Below are positions 8,401 through 17,524 of a stretch of DNA of 64,000 nucleotides, in pieces. The translations under genes were made by a program, and so were the position numbers. Source of the DNA: Streptomyces rhizoryzae. GTDB taxonomy: Bacteria > Actinomycetota > Actinomycetes > Streptomycetales > Streptomycetaceae. Location: assembly GCF_023155275.1 (NCBI RefSeq), contig NZ_JALMUV010000014.1, positions 62,001-126,000 of the forward strand, in the 5' to 3' direction. The stretch's first letter is position 1, and each line of letters opens with the position of its first letter. The notes under the pieces are model-generated. The model was given only the letters and a program-made list of their open reading frames with translations, was not told the DNA's origin and did not search any database.

Positions 8401-11400
8401 CAGGTCCTCGTGGACGCAGTCCATCGTGGCGCTCGCGTGCACGACTTGCAGCGGCCGGCCGTAGCCGGTCAGCGCGAACGAGGTGCGCATCGCCTCGTGC
8501 CGGGCCACGACCAGCGCGGCGGCGGCCCGGAACGCGGCGGGGTCGAAGGGGCGGTCGTCGCGGATCCGGAACGAGGTGATGTTGTGGTACCGCTTCTCAC
8601 CGCCGTCGCGGTACATCTCGACGAACATCCCGGCCTGGGTGCGGGAGAGCGGATAGGCGTCGACGGCGTCGGCCGGCAGCGCGGCCCGGTCCGCGGCGTC
8701 CACCAGCGCGAACGGCGCGACCGGCCGGAAGCCCGGCTCACCGGCCACCGCCCCCTGCTTGACCGCCCGGCACAGCCGGGCCACGGTGCGGTGCTCGAAG
8801 AGGTCGCGCACCGCCACCGCCAGGCCGGCCTCGCGCAGCGCGCCGGCCAGCGCGACCGCGCGCAGCGAATCGCCGCCCAGGTCGAAGAAGTTGTCGTGCA
8901 CGCCGACCCGGGTCAGGCCCAGCACCTCGGACCAGACGGCGGCCATCGCCCGCTCGTCGTCGTCGCGCGGGGCGACGTGCTCGCCGACCGCGGTGGCGGC
9001 GCGGTCCGGGGCGGGCAGCGCGGTGCGGTCGAGCTTGCCGTTGGCGGTCAGCGGCAGCGCGTCGAGGGTGACGAACGCGGACGGGACCATGTACTCGGGC
9101 AGGCGGGCGCCCAGCAGGCCGCGGAGCCGGGCCGGGGCGAGCGCCGCGGCGTCCGCCCCGGCGGCCGGGACGAGGTAGGCGACCAGCCGCTTGTCGCCCG
9201 GCGCGTCCTCCCGGACCAGGGCGACCGCCTCGGCGACCGCGGCGTCCGCGGTCAGCACCGTCTCGATCTCGCCCGGCTCGATGCGGTAGCCGCGCAGTTT
9301 GACCTGGTGGTCGGCGCGGGAGACGAAGTCGAGGTTGCCGTCCGGCAGGACCCGGGCGAGGTCGCCGGTGCGGTACAGCCGGGCGCCGGGCGGCCCGTAG
9401 GGATCGGGCAGGAAGCGCTCGGCGGTCAGGCCGGCGCGGTGGGCGTAGCCGCGGGCCAGGCCGATCCCGCCGATGTACACCTCGCCGACGCTGCCCAGCG
9501 GCACCGGGCGCAGCCGGGAGTCCAGGACGCGCATGGTGGTGTTGGGCAGGGCGCGGCCGATGGAGATCAGCTCGGCGTCCTCGCGGCCGTCGATGAAGTA
9601 GGCGGAGTTGCCGACGGTGATCTCGGTGGGGCCGTACTCGGCGGCGAGCCGGGTGCCGCCGGCCTCCGCCGCGCCGAGCCAGCGGTTGGCGAGCCGCCCG
9701 GTGAAGGCGTCGCCGGCCGCGATCACCAGCCCGGCCAGGCCGGTCCGCTCCTCCTCCGTCAACTGCTGGGTGAGCAGGTCCAGATGGCCGGGGGTGAGCT
9801 TGACGAACGCGTACGGGGCGTGCCGCATCAGCAGGCGGCCCAGGTCCGTGATCTCGAAGTCCTGGTCGAGCAGGTGGACCGGCTGGCCGGTCATCAGCGG
9901 GGTGAACAGGTCGGGCACACCGAGGTCGAAGGCGACCGAGGAGAACAGCGGCGCACCGCCGGTGCCGGCGCTCGCGTACGCGTCGGCGGTCCAGCCCAGG
10001 TAGTTGGCGAGCCCCCGGTGGGTGATCAGCACGCCCTTGGGGCGGCCGGTGGACCCGGAGGTGTAGATGACGTAGGCGAGGTGGTCGGGGTCGTAGCCGC
10101 CGGGCGGCGGGGCGAGCGGGGTGGCCGGGCAGTCCGTGCGCGCCCGGCGCTCGGCGTCCTCGTCGAGCACCACGAGGCGGGCGCCGGTGCCCGCCAGCCG
10201 CGCGGCGTGGCGGCGCTCGGTGACCACGAGCCGGGAGCCGGTGTCGGCGAGCATGAACGCCAGCCGGTCGTCCGGGTAGCCGGGGTCGAGCGGGACGTAG
10301 GCGGCGCCGGTGCGCCAGATGCCCAGCAGGGTGGCCACCATCTCCGGGCCGCGGTCCAGCAGCACGCCGACGGTGTCCTCGGGGCCGGCGCCCAGGGCGC
10401 GCAGCCGGTGGCCCATCCGGTGGGCCAGCGCGTCCAGTTCGCCGTAGGTCGTGCGGCGGCCGCCGTGCAGGACCGCGGTCGCCTCCGGGGCCTCGGCGGC
10501 CCGGCGGGCGATGGCCTCGTGGACGGGGCGCAGGGCGGCCGGGTCCAGCGGGGTGCGGGTGCCCACCGGCTCGGCGGGGCCGTCCAGCAGCAGGGCGCGC
10601 TCGGCGTCGTCGAAGAGGTCCAGCTCGGCGACCGGGGTGTCGGGGGCCTCGGCGGCGGCCGCCAGCAGGCGGGTGTAGTGGCCGGTGATGCGCCGGGCGG
10701 TGGCGGGGTCGAACAGCGCGGTGGCGTACTCCAGGGAGCCCGCGAAGGACCCGTCCGGCCGCTCCTGGAGGTGGACGGTGAGGTCGAAGCGGGAGATCCG
10801 GCCGGGCGGCTCGACCGGCGCGGCCGCCACCTCCGGCAGGTCCAGCGGCTCGGCCGCGTCCGCCCGGGTCAGGTCGAACATCACCTGGAACACCGGGGTG
10901 GTGGACAGGTCGCGCTCCGGCTCCAGCGCGTCGGCCAGCCGGTCGAAGGGCACCGACGGGCGCTCGAAGGCCGCCAGCACCGTCTCGCGGTTCTGCTCCA
11001 GCAGCTTGGCGAACGGCGGCTCGTCCGCCCAGCGGGCGCGCAGCACCAGGCTGTTGTAGGCATAACCGGCCATGGTGGCCAGTTCGGGGCGGTTCCGGGC
11101 CGAGACGGCGGTGCCGACGGCCACGTCCGGGGTGCCGGTGTAGCGGGCCAGCAGCACCTGGAAGGCGGTGAGCAGCACCATGAACGGGGTGGCGCCGTGC
11201 GCGGCGGCGACGTCCCGCAGCCGCCCGGCGACCGGCGCCGGAACGGTGAAGTGCTCCTGGGCGCCGTGCCAGGACCGGACCGCGGGCCGCGGCCGGTCGG
11301 TGGGCAGGTCCAGGGTGCTCAGACCGGCCAGCTCCCGGCGCCACCAGTCGAGTTCGGCGCGCACCTCGGGGCTCTCCTGGCGCTCGGTGAGCCAGGCCGC

Positions 11401-12069
11401 GTAGTCGGCGTACTGGACCGGCTCGGGCGCCGGCTCCGGGGCGCCGCCGCCGCACTCCGCGCGGTAGAGCGCGGACAGCTCGGTGAGCAGCAGCGGGCGG
11501 GTGGCGGCGTCGCAGGCGATGTGGTGCAGGACGAGCACCAGCAGGTGGTCGTCGGCGGCGAAGCGGACCAGGCGGAACCGCAGCGGCGCCCGCTCGGCCA
11601 GGTCGAACGGCTCCAGCGCCGCCTCCTCGGCGTACCGCAGGGCCGCCGCGTCCCGGGCCGGGCCGGACAGGTCCGTGCGGGCCTCCTCGGCGAAGTCCAC
11701 CGGCCCCGGCGCGTCGATGACCTGCCGGGGCTCGGTGCCGTCGAGGACGTAGCGGGTGCGCAGGATCTCGTGGCGGGCGGCGAGCCTGTCGGCGGCCCGG
11801 CGCAGCGCGGCCGCGTCCAGCGGGCCGCGCAGGCGGTACGCCACCGGGAGGAGGTACTCCGGGGCGGCCGGGTCGAGCTGGTGCAGGAACCACAGCTGGC
11901 GCTGGCCGGCGGAGAGCGGGAGGGGCGCGCCGCGGGGCACGCGGGGGAGCGTTCGGCGGGCCCGGGCTGCGCCGCCGGACAGGCGCCGGCGCAGCAGCTC
12001 CTCGCGCAGCGCCGCGGCCGAGGCGGCGTCCGCGGGGGCGTCCGCGGGGGTGGCGGGGGGTTCGGTCAT
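5494..12069 (-). CDS. Non-ribosomal peptide synthetase, two modules C-A-T-C-A-T
   Basis: This 2191-residue NRPS starts at the ATG of 12069, overlapping the previous NRPS stop by 4 bp. Order: C (about 48-480, motif HHIACDA with the final Gly changed to Ala), A (about 520-1010), T (Ser near 1067, LGGDSLRAV), C (about 1115-1540), A (about 1580-2090), T (Ser near 2147, LGGDSLLVL). The first A domain reads roughly D-L-P-K-I-A-E-V-G-K at the ten specificity positions, close to the known Asn code DLTKLGEVGK. The second reads D-L-P-G-V-A-E-V-A-K, a relative lacking the position-278 Lys. The second C domain has GHPAIEG in place of HHxxxDG, a departure seen in C domains tied to modified or dehydrated residues. 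There is no epimerase or thioesterase, so release must use another protein. These code readings are by hand alignment. Confidence 0.95.
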   Translation of the reverse strand: MTEPPATPADAPADAASAAALREELLRRRLSGGAARARRTLPRVPRGAPLPLSAGQRQLWFLHQLDPAAPEYLLPVAYRLRGPLDAAALRRAADRLAARHEILRTRYVLDGTEPRQVIDAPGPVDFAEEARTDLSGPARDAAALRYAEEAALEPFDLAERAPLRFRLVRFAADDHLLVLVLHHIACDAATRPLLLTELSALYRAECGGGAPEPAPEPVQYADYAAWLTERQESPEVRAELDWWRRELAGLSTLDLPTDRPRPAVRSWHGAQEHFTVPAPVAGRLRDVAAAHGATPFMVLLTAFQVLLARYTGTPDVAVGTAVSARNRPELATMAGYAYNSLVLRARWADEPPFAKLLEQNRETVLAAFERPSVPFDRLADALEPERDLSTTPVFQVMFDLTRADAAEPLDLPEVAAAPVEPPGRISRFDLTVHLQERPDGSFAGSLEYATALFDPATARRITGHYTRLLAAAAEAPDTPVAELDLFDDAERALLLDGPAEPVGTRTPLDPAALRPVHEAIARRAAEAPEATAVLHGGRRTTYGELDALAHRMGHRLRALGAGPEDTVGVLLDRGPEMVATLLGIWRTGAAYVPLDPGYPDDRLAFMLADTGSRLVVTERRHAARLAGTGARLVVLDEDAERRARTDCPATPLAPPPGGYDPDHLAYVIYTSGSTGRPKGVLITHRGLANYLGWTADAYASAGTGGAPLFSSVAFDLGVPDLFTPLMTGQPVHLLDQDFEITDLGRLLMRHAPYAFVKLTPGHLDLLTQQLTEEERTGLAGLVIAAGDAFTGRLANRWLGAAEAGGTRLAAEYGPTEITVGNSAYFIDGREDAELISIGRALPNTTMRVLDSRLRPVPLGSVGEVYIGGIGLARGYAHRAGLTAERFLPDPYGPPGARLYRTGDLARVLPDGNLDFVSRADHQVKLRGYRIEPGEIETVLTADAAVAEAVALVREDAPGDKRLVAYLVPAAGADAAALAPARLRGLLGARLPEYMVPSAFVTLDALPLTANGKLDRTALPAPDRAATAVGEHVAPRDDDERAMAAVWSEVLGLTRVGVHDNFFDLGGDSLRAVALAGALREAGLAVAVRDLFEHRTVARLCRAVKQGAVAGEPGFRPVAPFALVDAADRAALPADAVDAYPLSRTQAGMFVEMYRDGGEKRYHNITSFRIRDDRPFDPAAFRAAAALVVARHEAMRTSFALTGYGRPLQVVHASATMDCVHEDLRHLPEDERWPALVAFARADRHRLLDPARAPLMRMATHVLDDAGWWLSITEGHPAIEGWSYHNQLMELLGAYGRLRDGQEPEAAPPRPAVRYADFIAAEVRSLADDGPGSDRAYWHGLLDRYEKFRVPAGWSGAPGAAAERYRIDLPLHDLVPGLRALASAAGVPYKSVLHAAHSKVLGLLTRQRAFRGGMVADARPEVRGAERVSGMYLNSVPFPYERTARTWGELAQQVFAAEVELWPHRRFPMPAMRRPGGDPHLVDVLFHYLDFHQVDTDLVDPLATRDDSPNEFPVVVGTPLRDHLTVASDTRTLRRDRAEALAGLYMAVLTDMAAEGPDGDARRGYPQAAEHGRELPALPAGPDAPDGSPAPFEDVLTAIEAQAARTPDAVAVTADGSRLTYARLDARAEELARRLRARGTGPEDRVGVLLDRGPDLVAALLAVWKAGAAYVPVDPCTPDARLAALFTGAGCRLVLTSTAHAARTAGLPALVADAPDGTGGADGTGTADAAAPAAPSAADRAPERLAYVLHTSGSTGAPKGVAVEHRALAHYLRWAAGAYAGGGPADAPFFTSVGTDLGVPALFVPLLTGGTVHLLPPRFAPEEFGRLLAAGGPYTFTGMTPGHLALLEEQLPDAELAGLAGQLVCAGDAYPAGQAARVAARIAAGGGRMRLAAEYGPTEATVAAAAHRVAEPADRPLVPLGRALPGTVLRVLDDRLAPVPDGITGEVFIGGPGLARGYAGLPARTAEHFLPDPYGPPGARLYRTGDLARVLPDGTLEFTGRTGRQLKVRGHRVEPAEVEAALTADPRVRAARVAAPPDAAGEPRLTAWVVPAPGRPPRPAELRSRLRTLLPAAFVPAAYEIVDALPLTAHGKYDRAAAAGAAREATAVRAPYAAPRTDTERRLARVWQEVLGLDRVGVHDDFTDLGGDSLLVLRVLAGARAAGLALDPATALRHPTVAELADALAPTPSGDR

Positions 12070-15000
12070 CGGTCGTACTCCCTGTGTGCGGCGGCCAGTT
12101 CGGCATCGCTCAGTGACGCGATCTCGGCGCGTACGGCGTCCTCGACGGCCTCGGCGAGCGCGGCGACGGTGGGCCGGTCGAAGAGGGCGCGCAGCGGCAG
12201 GGCGACGTCGTACTCGTCCTGGATCCGGGCGATGACCCGGGCGGCGCGGATCGAGTCGCCGCCCAGCCGGAAGAAGTCGTTCCGGGCGCCGATCCGGGGG
12301 GCGCGGCCGTCCGGACCGGTCAGCACCGCCGCCCAGATGCCGGCCAGGGCCTCCTGGAGCGGCCCCTCGGGCGCGGTGTACGGGGCGTCGTCGGCCACCG
12401 CGGTCAGGTCGGGGGCGGGCAGCGCGGCGAGGTCGATCTTGTTGTGGCGGGTCAGCGGCAGGGCGTCCAGGGACACCAGGAGGGTGGGCAGCATGTAGCC
12501 GGGCAGGTGCCGGGCGCAGTGGTCCAGCAGCGCGCCGCGGTCCGGCAGCGCGCCGCCGGCCGGGACGCAGTACCCGACCAGCCGGGCCGCGTCCCCGCTC
12601 CCGTGGGCGACGACCACCGCCTCGGCCACCCCCGGGTGGCCGGCCAGCACCGCCGCCACCTCGCCGGTCTCCACCCGCCGGCCGCGGATCTTCACCTGGC
12701 CGTCGGCGCGCCCGGCGAAGACCAGGGTGCCGTCCGGCAGCATCCGGGCCAGGTCGCCGGTGCGGTACAGCCGGGCGCCGGGCGGCCCGTACGGATCGGG
12801 CACGAAGCGCTCCGCGGTGAGCGCCGGGCGGCCCGCGTAGCCCCGGGACAGGCCCCGGCCGCCCAGGCACAGTTCGCCGAGCGTGCCCGGCGGCACCGGG
12901 CGCAGCAGCGGGTCCAGGACGTGGGCGCTGACGTGCGGGTAGGGGCGCCCGATGGGGAGTTCGGCGGTGGTGCCGGAGACGGTCCAGCGGGTCGCGGCGA
13001 TGGTGGCCTCGGTGGGTCCGTACTCGTTGACGAACCGCTTCAGGCCGCGGGCCAGTTCGCGGGCCAGCTCCGGCGGGCAGGGCTCGCCGCCGGTCTGCCC
13101 CACCAGCGGGCGGTCGCCGAGCCCGCTGTCGCGGAGCATCCGCCACTGCGGGTGGACGGCCTGGAGGTGGGTGACGCCGGCCCGGTCGATCAGCTCGACC
13201 AGCGCCGGGTAGTCGTCGGTCTCGTGGTCGCGGGCGAGCACCACCGTGCCGCCGGCCAGCAGCGGCATGACCAGCTCGGTGAAGGAGATGTCGAACGAGG
13301 CCGGGGCGAGCGCGAGCCAGGCGCTGTCCGGGCCGAACTCCAGGTGCTCGCGGGAGGCGTGCAGCAGCCGCAGCAGCGACCGGTGCTCGACGCCCACGCC
13401 CTTGGGGCGGCCGGTGGACCCGGAGGTGTAGATGACGTACGCGAGCCGGGCCGGGTCGTGCCGGACGGCCGCGGGCGGCGCGGCCGGCCCCGGGCCCGCG
13501 GCCGGGTGGGGTGCCTCGCCGGTGGTGAGCCAGGCGCCCCGGTGGCGGTCGCCCAGCCGGGCGCGGCCCGCCGCGTCCGAGACCAGCACCCGGGCCCCGG
13601 AGTCGGCCAGGATGTGGGCCAGCCGCTCGTCGGGCGAGCCCGGGTCCAGCGGTACGTACGCGGCGCCCGCCTCCCAGCAGCCCAGCAGGCAGGCCAGCAG
13701 GTCGCCGGAGCGCGGCAGCAGGACGGCGACCGCGGTCTCCGGGCCGGCGCCCAGCGCGCGCAGCCGGTTGGCGAACCAGCCGGCGCGGGCCCGCAGCCGC
13801 GCGTAGCTCCACCGCTCGCCGCCGCAGACCAGCGCGGTGGCCTCCGGGGAGCGGTCGGCGGCCGCGGTGAACGCGGCGGACACGCAGCCGTCGGGGGCGT
13901 CGGCGGCGGCCGGGGCGGCGGCGCCGAGCGCGAGCAGGCGGGCCCGTTCGGCGTCCGGCAGCAGCTCGGCATCGGCCAGCCGCCCCCCGGGGGCGTCGGC
14001 GAACGACTCCAGCAGCCGCACCCAGCAGGCGGCCAGCCGCTCGACGGTGGCCGGGTCGAACAGCGCGGTGGCGTACTCGGCCAGGCCCAGCAGGCTGCCG
14101 TCGGCCTGCCGCTGCACCACGAACGTCAGGTCGGTGCGGGCGGACTGCCAGGCGGCGCGGAACGCCTCCAGGTCCGTGCCGCGCAGCGCGGTACCGGTGC
14201 GGCCCTCCTCGTGGAAGTCGAACATCACCTGGTACAGCGGCGTGCGCGAGGGGTCGCGCTCCGGCTGGAGCGCGCGGACCAGCCGGTCGAACGGCAGGTC
14301 CTGGTGGGCCAGCGCGTCCAGCACGGTGTCCCGCACCGCGGCGACGGCGCCGGTGACGGTGTCCGCGCCGTCCGGACGGCAGCGCAGGACGAGGGTGTTG
14401 AGGAAGTAGCCGGCGGTCTGCGCGACCTCGGGGCGGTGCCGGCCGGCGACCGGCATGCCCAGGGTGAGGTCGGTGCGGCCGGTGAGCCGGGCCAGGAGGG
14501 CGGCGAAGGCGGTCAGCAGCGTCTGGTGGAGGGTGGCGCCGGCCTCCCGGCCCAGGGCGGTGAGCCGTGCGGTCAGCGCGGCGGGCACCGTGAAGGTGTG
14601 CAGCGCGCCGCGGCCGTCGCGGTCGGCCGGGCGGGGGCGGTCGGCGGGCAGCTCCAGGGGCGTGGCGCCGCCCAACTGCGCGCGCCAGTAGGCGAGATGG
14701 CGCTCCGCCGCGGCGTCGCCGGCCGCGGCGCGGCGGCGCTGCCAGACGGCGTGGTCCGCGTACTGCACCGCGACCTCGGGCAGCGCGGGCCGGCCGCCGG
14801 AGTGCACCGCCCGGCCCAGGGCCAGCAGATCGCGCTCCAGCAGCACCGAGGACCAGCCGTCGCAGGCGATGTGGTGGATGCCCAGCAGCAGGACCTGGCC
14901 GCCGTCGGCGGTGCGCAGCAGCAGGCCGCGCCAGACCGGGCCGCGGGCCAGGTCGAAGCCGCGGCCCAGCTCCGCGCGGGCCAGGTCACGCACCGCGGCG

Positions 15001-17204
15001 GGATCCGCGGCCTCGGCGGTGCGCAGCTCCACCGGGGCGCCGGGGGCGTCGACGAGCTGCACGGGGTCGGTGCCGCGCACCTCGTAGCGGGTGCGCAGGA
15101 TCTCGTGGCGGTCGGCCAGCCGCACCAGGGCGGTGCGCACGGTGGCCTCGGTCCACTGCGCGGGGAGCCGGATCCACACCAGGTCGGCCCACTCGGGGCT
15201 GCCGGGGCGCATCTGCTCCAGCAGCCACAGGCCGCGCTGCCCGTTGGACAGCGGCAGCCCGCCGTCCCGGGGGACGGGCACGACGGGGTCCTGGCCGGCG
15301 TCCGCGTCCGCCGCCGGCAGCTCCGGGGAGCCGTCCAGGAGCGCGGCCTGCTCGGCGACGGTGAGCGCGGAGAACAGGGCGCGCAGCTCGACCCGGCGGC
15401 CCGCGGCGGCCGAGAGCCGGCCGGCGAGCTGGCCCAGGTGCAGCGAGGAGCCGCCGCTCCGGAAGAAGTCGTCGTGCGCGCCGATCGCGTCGGCGGGCAG
15501 CTCCAGGGTCTCGGCCCAGGCCCGGGCCACGGCGCGCTCGGCGGCCGTGCGCGGCGGGACGTGCCCCGCCCCGCCGGCCCCGGGCCCCGGCTCGGGCAGC
15601 GCGGACCGGTCGGTCTTGCCGCTGGCGGTGCGGGGGAAGGCGGCGACCGGGACGAAGACGGCCGGGACCATCGGGTCCGGCAGGGTGCGGCGGGCGAACG
15701 CGCGCAGCTCCGCCGGGGCGGGCGCGGCGCCGCGCGGCTGCACCCAGGCCACCAGCCGCTGCCCGCCGGACCGGTCCGGGGCGGTGCCGACGACGACGCC
15801 GGCCACCCGCGGGTGGCCGGCCAGCGCGGCCTCCACCTCACCGGGCTCGATCCGTACGCCGTTGACCTTGAGCTGCTGGTCGAGGCGGCCGAGGTAGTCC
15901 AGGGTGCCGTCGGCGTTCCGGCGCACGCGGTCGCCGGTGCGGTACAGCCGGGCGCCGGGCGGGCCCTCGGGGTCCGGGACGAACCGCTCGGCGGTCAGGC
16001 CGGGCCGGCCGAGGTACCCGGTGGCGACCCCGGCGCCGCCGGCGTGCAGCTCGCCGGTGCCGCCGTCCGGCACCGGGTGGCCGTGCGGGTCCAGCACCAG
16101 GGCGCGCAGGCCGCCCAGGGGGCGGCCGATGGGCACCGGGCCGGTGGTCTGCGCGGGGTCGAAGCGGTGCTCGGTGATGTCCACCGAGCACTCGGTGGGG
16201 CCGTAGGTGTTCCAGATCTCCACCTGCGGGGCGCGGGCGAGCAGCCGGTGGCACAGCTCGGCGTGCAGCGGCTCGCCGGCGCTGAACAGCAGCCGCAGGG
16301 CGCCGCAGCGCTCCCAGCCCGGCGCGTCCGCCAGCGCGCGCAGCACCGAGGGCACGCCTTGCAGGACGGTGGCCCGTCCGGCGGCCACCGCGTCGAGCAG
16401 CGCGGCCGGATCCCGCTCCGCGCCGTGCGGGGCGAGTACCACCGTGCCGCCGCCCACCAGCGGCGCGAAGAGTTCGAGACCGGCGGCGTCGAAGCCGATC
16501 GTGGTCTTCTGGAGGACCCGGTCGGCGGGGCCGAGGCCGTGCCGGGTCACCAGCCAGCGCACGCGGTTGGCGATGCCGCCGTGCGGCACCACCACGCCCT
16601 TGGGGCGGCCGGTGGAGCCGGAGGTGTAGAGCACGTAGGCCGCCCGGCGGGCGGCCTCGGCCGGGCCGCCGGGGAGCGGCGGTGCGGTGTCCGGGAAGGC
16701 CGCGGGGGCCTCGTCCGGGGTGCCGCCGTGCTCGTCCAGGAGCAGCAGGCGGGTGCCCGTGCGGTCCGGGTCCGGCAGCGCGGCGCGGGCGCCGGCCTCG
16801 GTCAGCACCAGCGGGGCGCGGGTGTCGGCCAGCGTCCAGGCGAGGCGGTCGGCCGGGTGGTCCGGGTCCATCGGGACGTAGGCGGCGCCGGCCCGCCACA
16901 CCGCCAGCAGGGCGACGACCAGGCCGGGGCCGCGGCGCAGGGCCACCCCGACCAGGCTGCCCGGGCCGGTGCCCAGGGCCCGCAGCCGGTGCGCGAGGCG
17001 GTTGGCCCGCCGGTCCAGGTCGCCGTAGGTGAGGCCGGGCCGCCCGGCGGGGAGGCTGTCGACCGCGGGCGCGCCGGGGGCGGCCGCGGCCCGAGCGGCG
17101 ATCAGGTCGGGCAGCAGCGGCTCGTCGCCCGCCGCGCCCGGTGCGCCGGGGTGCCCGGACGGCCACCCGGGGGTCGAAACGGCCGACGGCGTCCAGTCGT
17201 TCAC
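12066..17204 (-). CDS. Non-ribosomal peptide synthetase, A-T-C-A-T
   Basis: I start this NRPS at the GTG of 17204 (NDWTPS follows), which has a GGAG site; it gives 1712 residues. Order: A (about 25-520), T (Ser near 585, FRSGGSSLHL), C (about 625-1050, canonical HHIACDG near 778), A (about 1080-1570), T (Ser near 1650, FRLGGDSIRA). The enzyme opens with an adenylation domain and no condensation domain, so it looks like the initiating protein of the line and its first residue keeps a free amine on the enzyme. My hand reading of the specificity positions is D-A-L-Q-F-A-T-V-D-K for the first A domain, with some resemblance to Gln codes. The second reads D-I-T-Q-Q-G-E-I-A-K, for which I recognise no substrate. 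MbtH and ACP genes lie just upstream. Confidence 0.95.
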   Translation of the reverse strand: MNDWTPSAVSTPGWPSGHPGAPGAAGDEPLLPDLIAARAAAAPGAPAVDSLPAGRPGLTYGDLDRRANRLAHRLRALGTGPGSLVGVALRRGPGLVVALLAVWRAGAAYVPMDPDHPADRLAWTLADTRAPLVLTEAGARAALPDPDRTGTRLLLLDEHGGTPDEAPAAFPDTAPPLPGGPAEAARRAAYVLYTSGSTGRPKGVVVPHGGIANRVRWLVTRHGLGPADRVLQKTTIGFDAAGLELFAPLVGGGTVVLAPHGAERDPAALLDAVAAGRATVLQGVPSVLRALADAPGWERCGALRLLFSAGEPLHAELCHRLLARAPQVEIWNTYGPTECSVDITEHRFDPAQTTGPVPIGRPLGGLRALVLDPHGHPVPDGGTGELHAGGAGVATGYLGRPGLTAERFVPDPEGPPGARLYRTGDRVRRNADGTLDYLGRLDQQLKVNGVRIEPGEVEAALAGHPRVAGVVVGTAPDRSGGQRLVAWVQPRGAAPAPAELRAFARRTLPDPMVPAVFVPVAAFPRTASGKTDRSALPEPGPGAGGAGHVPPRTAAERAVARAWAETLELPADAIGAHDDFFRSGGSSLHLGQLAGRLSAAAGRRVELRALFSALTVAEQAALLDGSPELPAADADAGQDPVVPVPRDGGLPLSNGQRGLWLLEQMRPGSPEWADLVWIRLPAQWTEATVRTALVRLADRHEILRTRYEVRGTDPVQLVDAPGAPVELRTAEAADPAAVRDLARAELGRGFDLARGPVWRGLLLRTADGGQVLLLGIHHIACDGWSSVLLERDLLALGRAVHSGGRPALPEVAVQYADHAVWQRRRAAAGDAAAERHLAYWRAQLGGATPLELPADRPRPADRDGRGALHTFTVPAALTARLTALGREAGATLHQTLLTAFAALLARLTGRTDLTLGMPVAGRHRPEVAQTAGYFLNTLVLRCRPDGADTVTGAVAAVRDTVLDALAHQDLPFDRLVRALQPERDPSRTPLYQVMFDFHEEGRTGTALRGTDLEAFRAAWQSARTDLTFVVQRQADGSLLGLAEYATALFDPATVERLAACWVRLLESFADAPGGRLADAELLPDAERARLLALGAAAPAAADAPDGCVSAAFTAAADRSPEATALVCGGERWSYARLRARAGWFANRLRALGAGPETAVAVLLPRSGDLLACLLGCWEAGAAYVPLDPGSPDERLAHILADSGARVLVSDAAGRARLGDRHRGAWLTTGEAPHPAAGPGPAAPPAAVRHDPARLAYVIYTSGSTGRPKGVGVEHRSLLRLLHASREHLEFGPDSAWLALAPASFDISFTELVMPLLAGGTVVLARDHETDDYPALVELIDRAGVTHLQAVHPQWRMLRDSGLGDRPLVGQTGGEPCPPELARELARGLKRFVNEYGPTEATIAATRWTVSGTTAELPIGRPYPHVSAHVLDPLLRPVPPGTLGELCLGGRGLSRGYAGRPALTAERFVPDPYGPPGARLYRTGDLARMLPDGTLVFAGRADGQVKIRGRRVETGEVAAVLAGHPGVAEAVVVAHGSGDAARLVGYCVPAGGALPDRGALLDHCARHLPGYMLPTLLVSLDALPLTRHNKIDLAALPAPDLTAVADDAPYTAPEGPLQEALAGIWAAVLTGPDGRAPRIGARNDFFRLGGDSIRAARVIARIQDEYDVALPLRALFDRPTVAALAEAVEDAVRAEIASLSDAELAAAHREYDR

Positions 17205-17266
17205 AGATGCTCCTTCGACGGCATCGCCCCGTGCGGGCGGGGAAGGGCGGCGCCCTTGGGGGCCGG

Positions 17267-17482
17267 TCAGCCGGCGGCGGACCGCTCCATCCGGCGGCGC
17301 AGGCTCAGCGGCCGCATGTCGGTCCACACCGTGTCGATGTGGTGCAGGCACTCCTCGCGGCTGCCTTCGGTGCCCTCGGCGTACCAGCCGTCCGGCAGCG
17401 GCCGGTCGGCCCACCAGATCGAGTACTGTTCCTCGTCATTGCGGACCACGCGGTAGGTGTGGTCGCTGCTGTGGTCGTCCAT
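17267..17482 (-). CDS. MbtH-like protein
   Basis: This 71-residue protein shows the MbtH signature in full: NDEEQYSIWWADRPLPDGW, then SREECLHHIDTVWTDMRPLS. MbtH proteins bind adenylation domains and are needed for the folding or activity of many NRPSs. The gene lies between the carrier protein and the NRPS pair in the same operon, 62 bp before the first NRPS start, so it very probably serves those A domains. Confidence 0.97.
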   Translation of the reverse strand: MDDHSSDHTYRVVRNDEEQYSIWWADRPLPDGWYAEGTEGSREECLHHIDTVWTDMRPLSLRRRMERSAAG

Positions 17483-17524
17483 GCGGGATCCCAGGGTCGG
17501 GTGCGGGCGGGACGGGCGGGCCGG

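Noticed and set aside
6634..12498. Very long open frame on the plus strand across the NRPS genes
   Set aside because: It is a high-GC shadow of the minus-strand NRPS; its translation is Gly/Arg/Ala/Val-rich with no domain, whereas the minus strand shows complete C, A and T motifs.
12444..17456. Second very long plus-strand open frame
   Set aside because: Same reason: antisense to the A-T-C-A-T NRPS, low-complexity composition and no recognisable motif.
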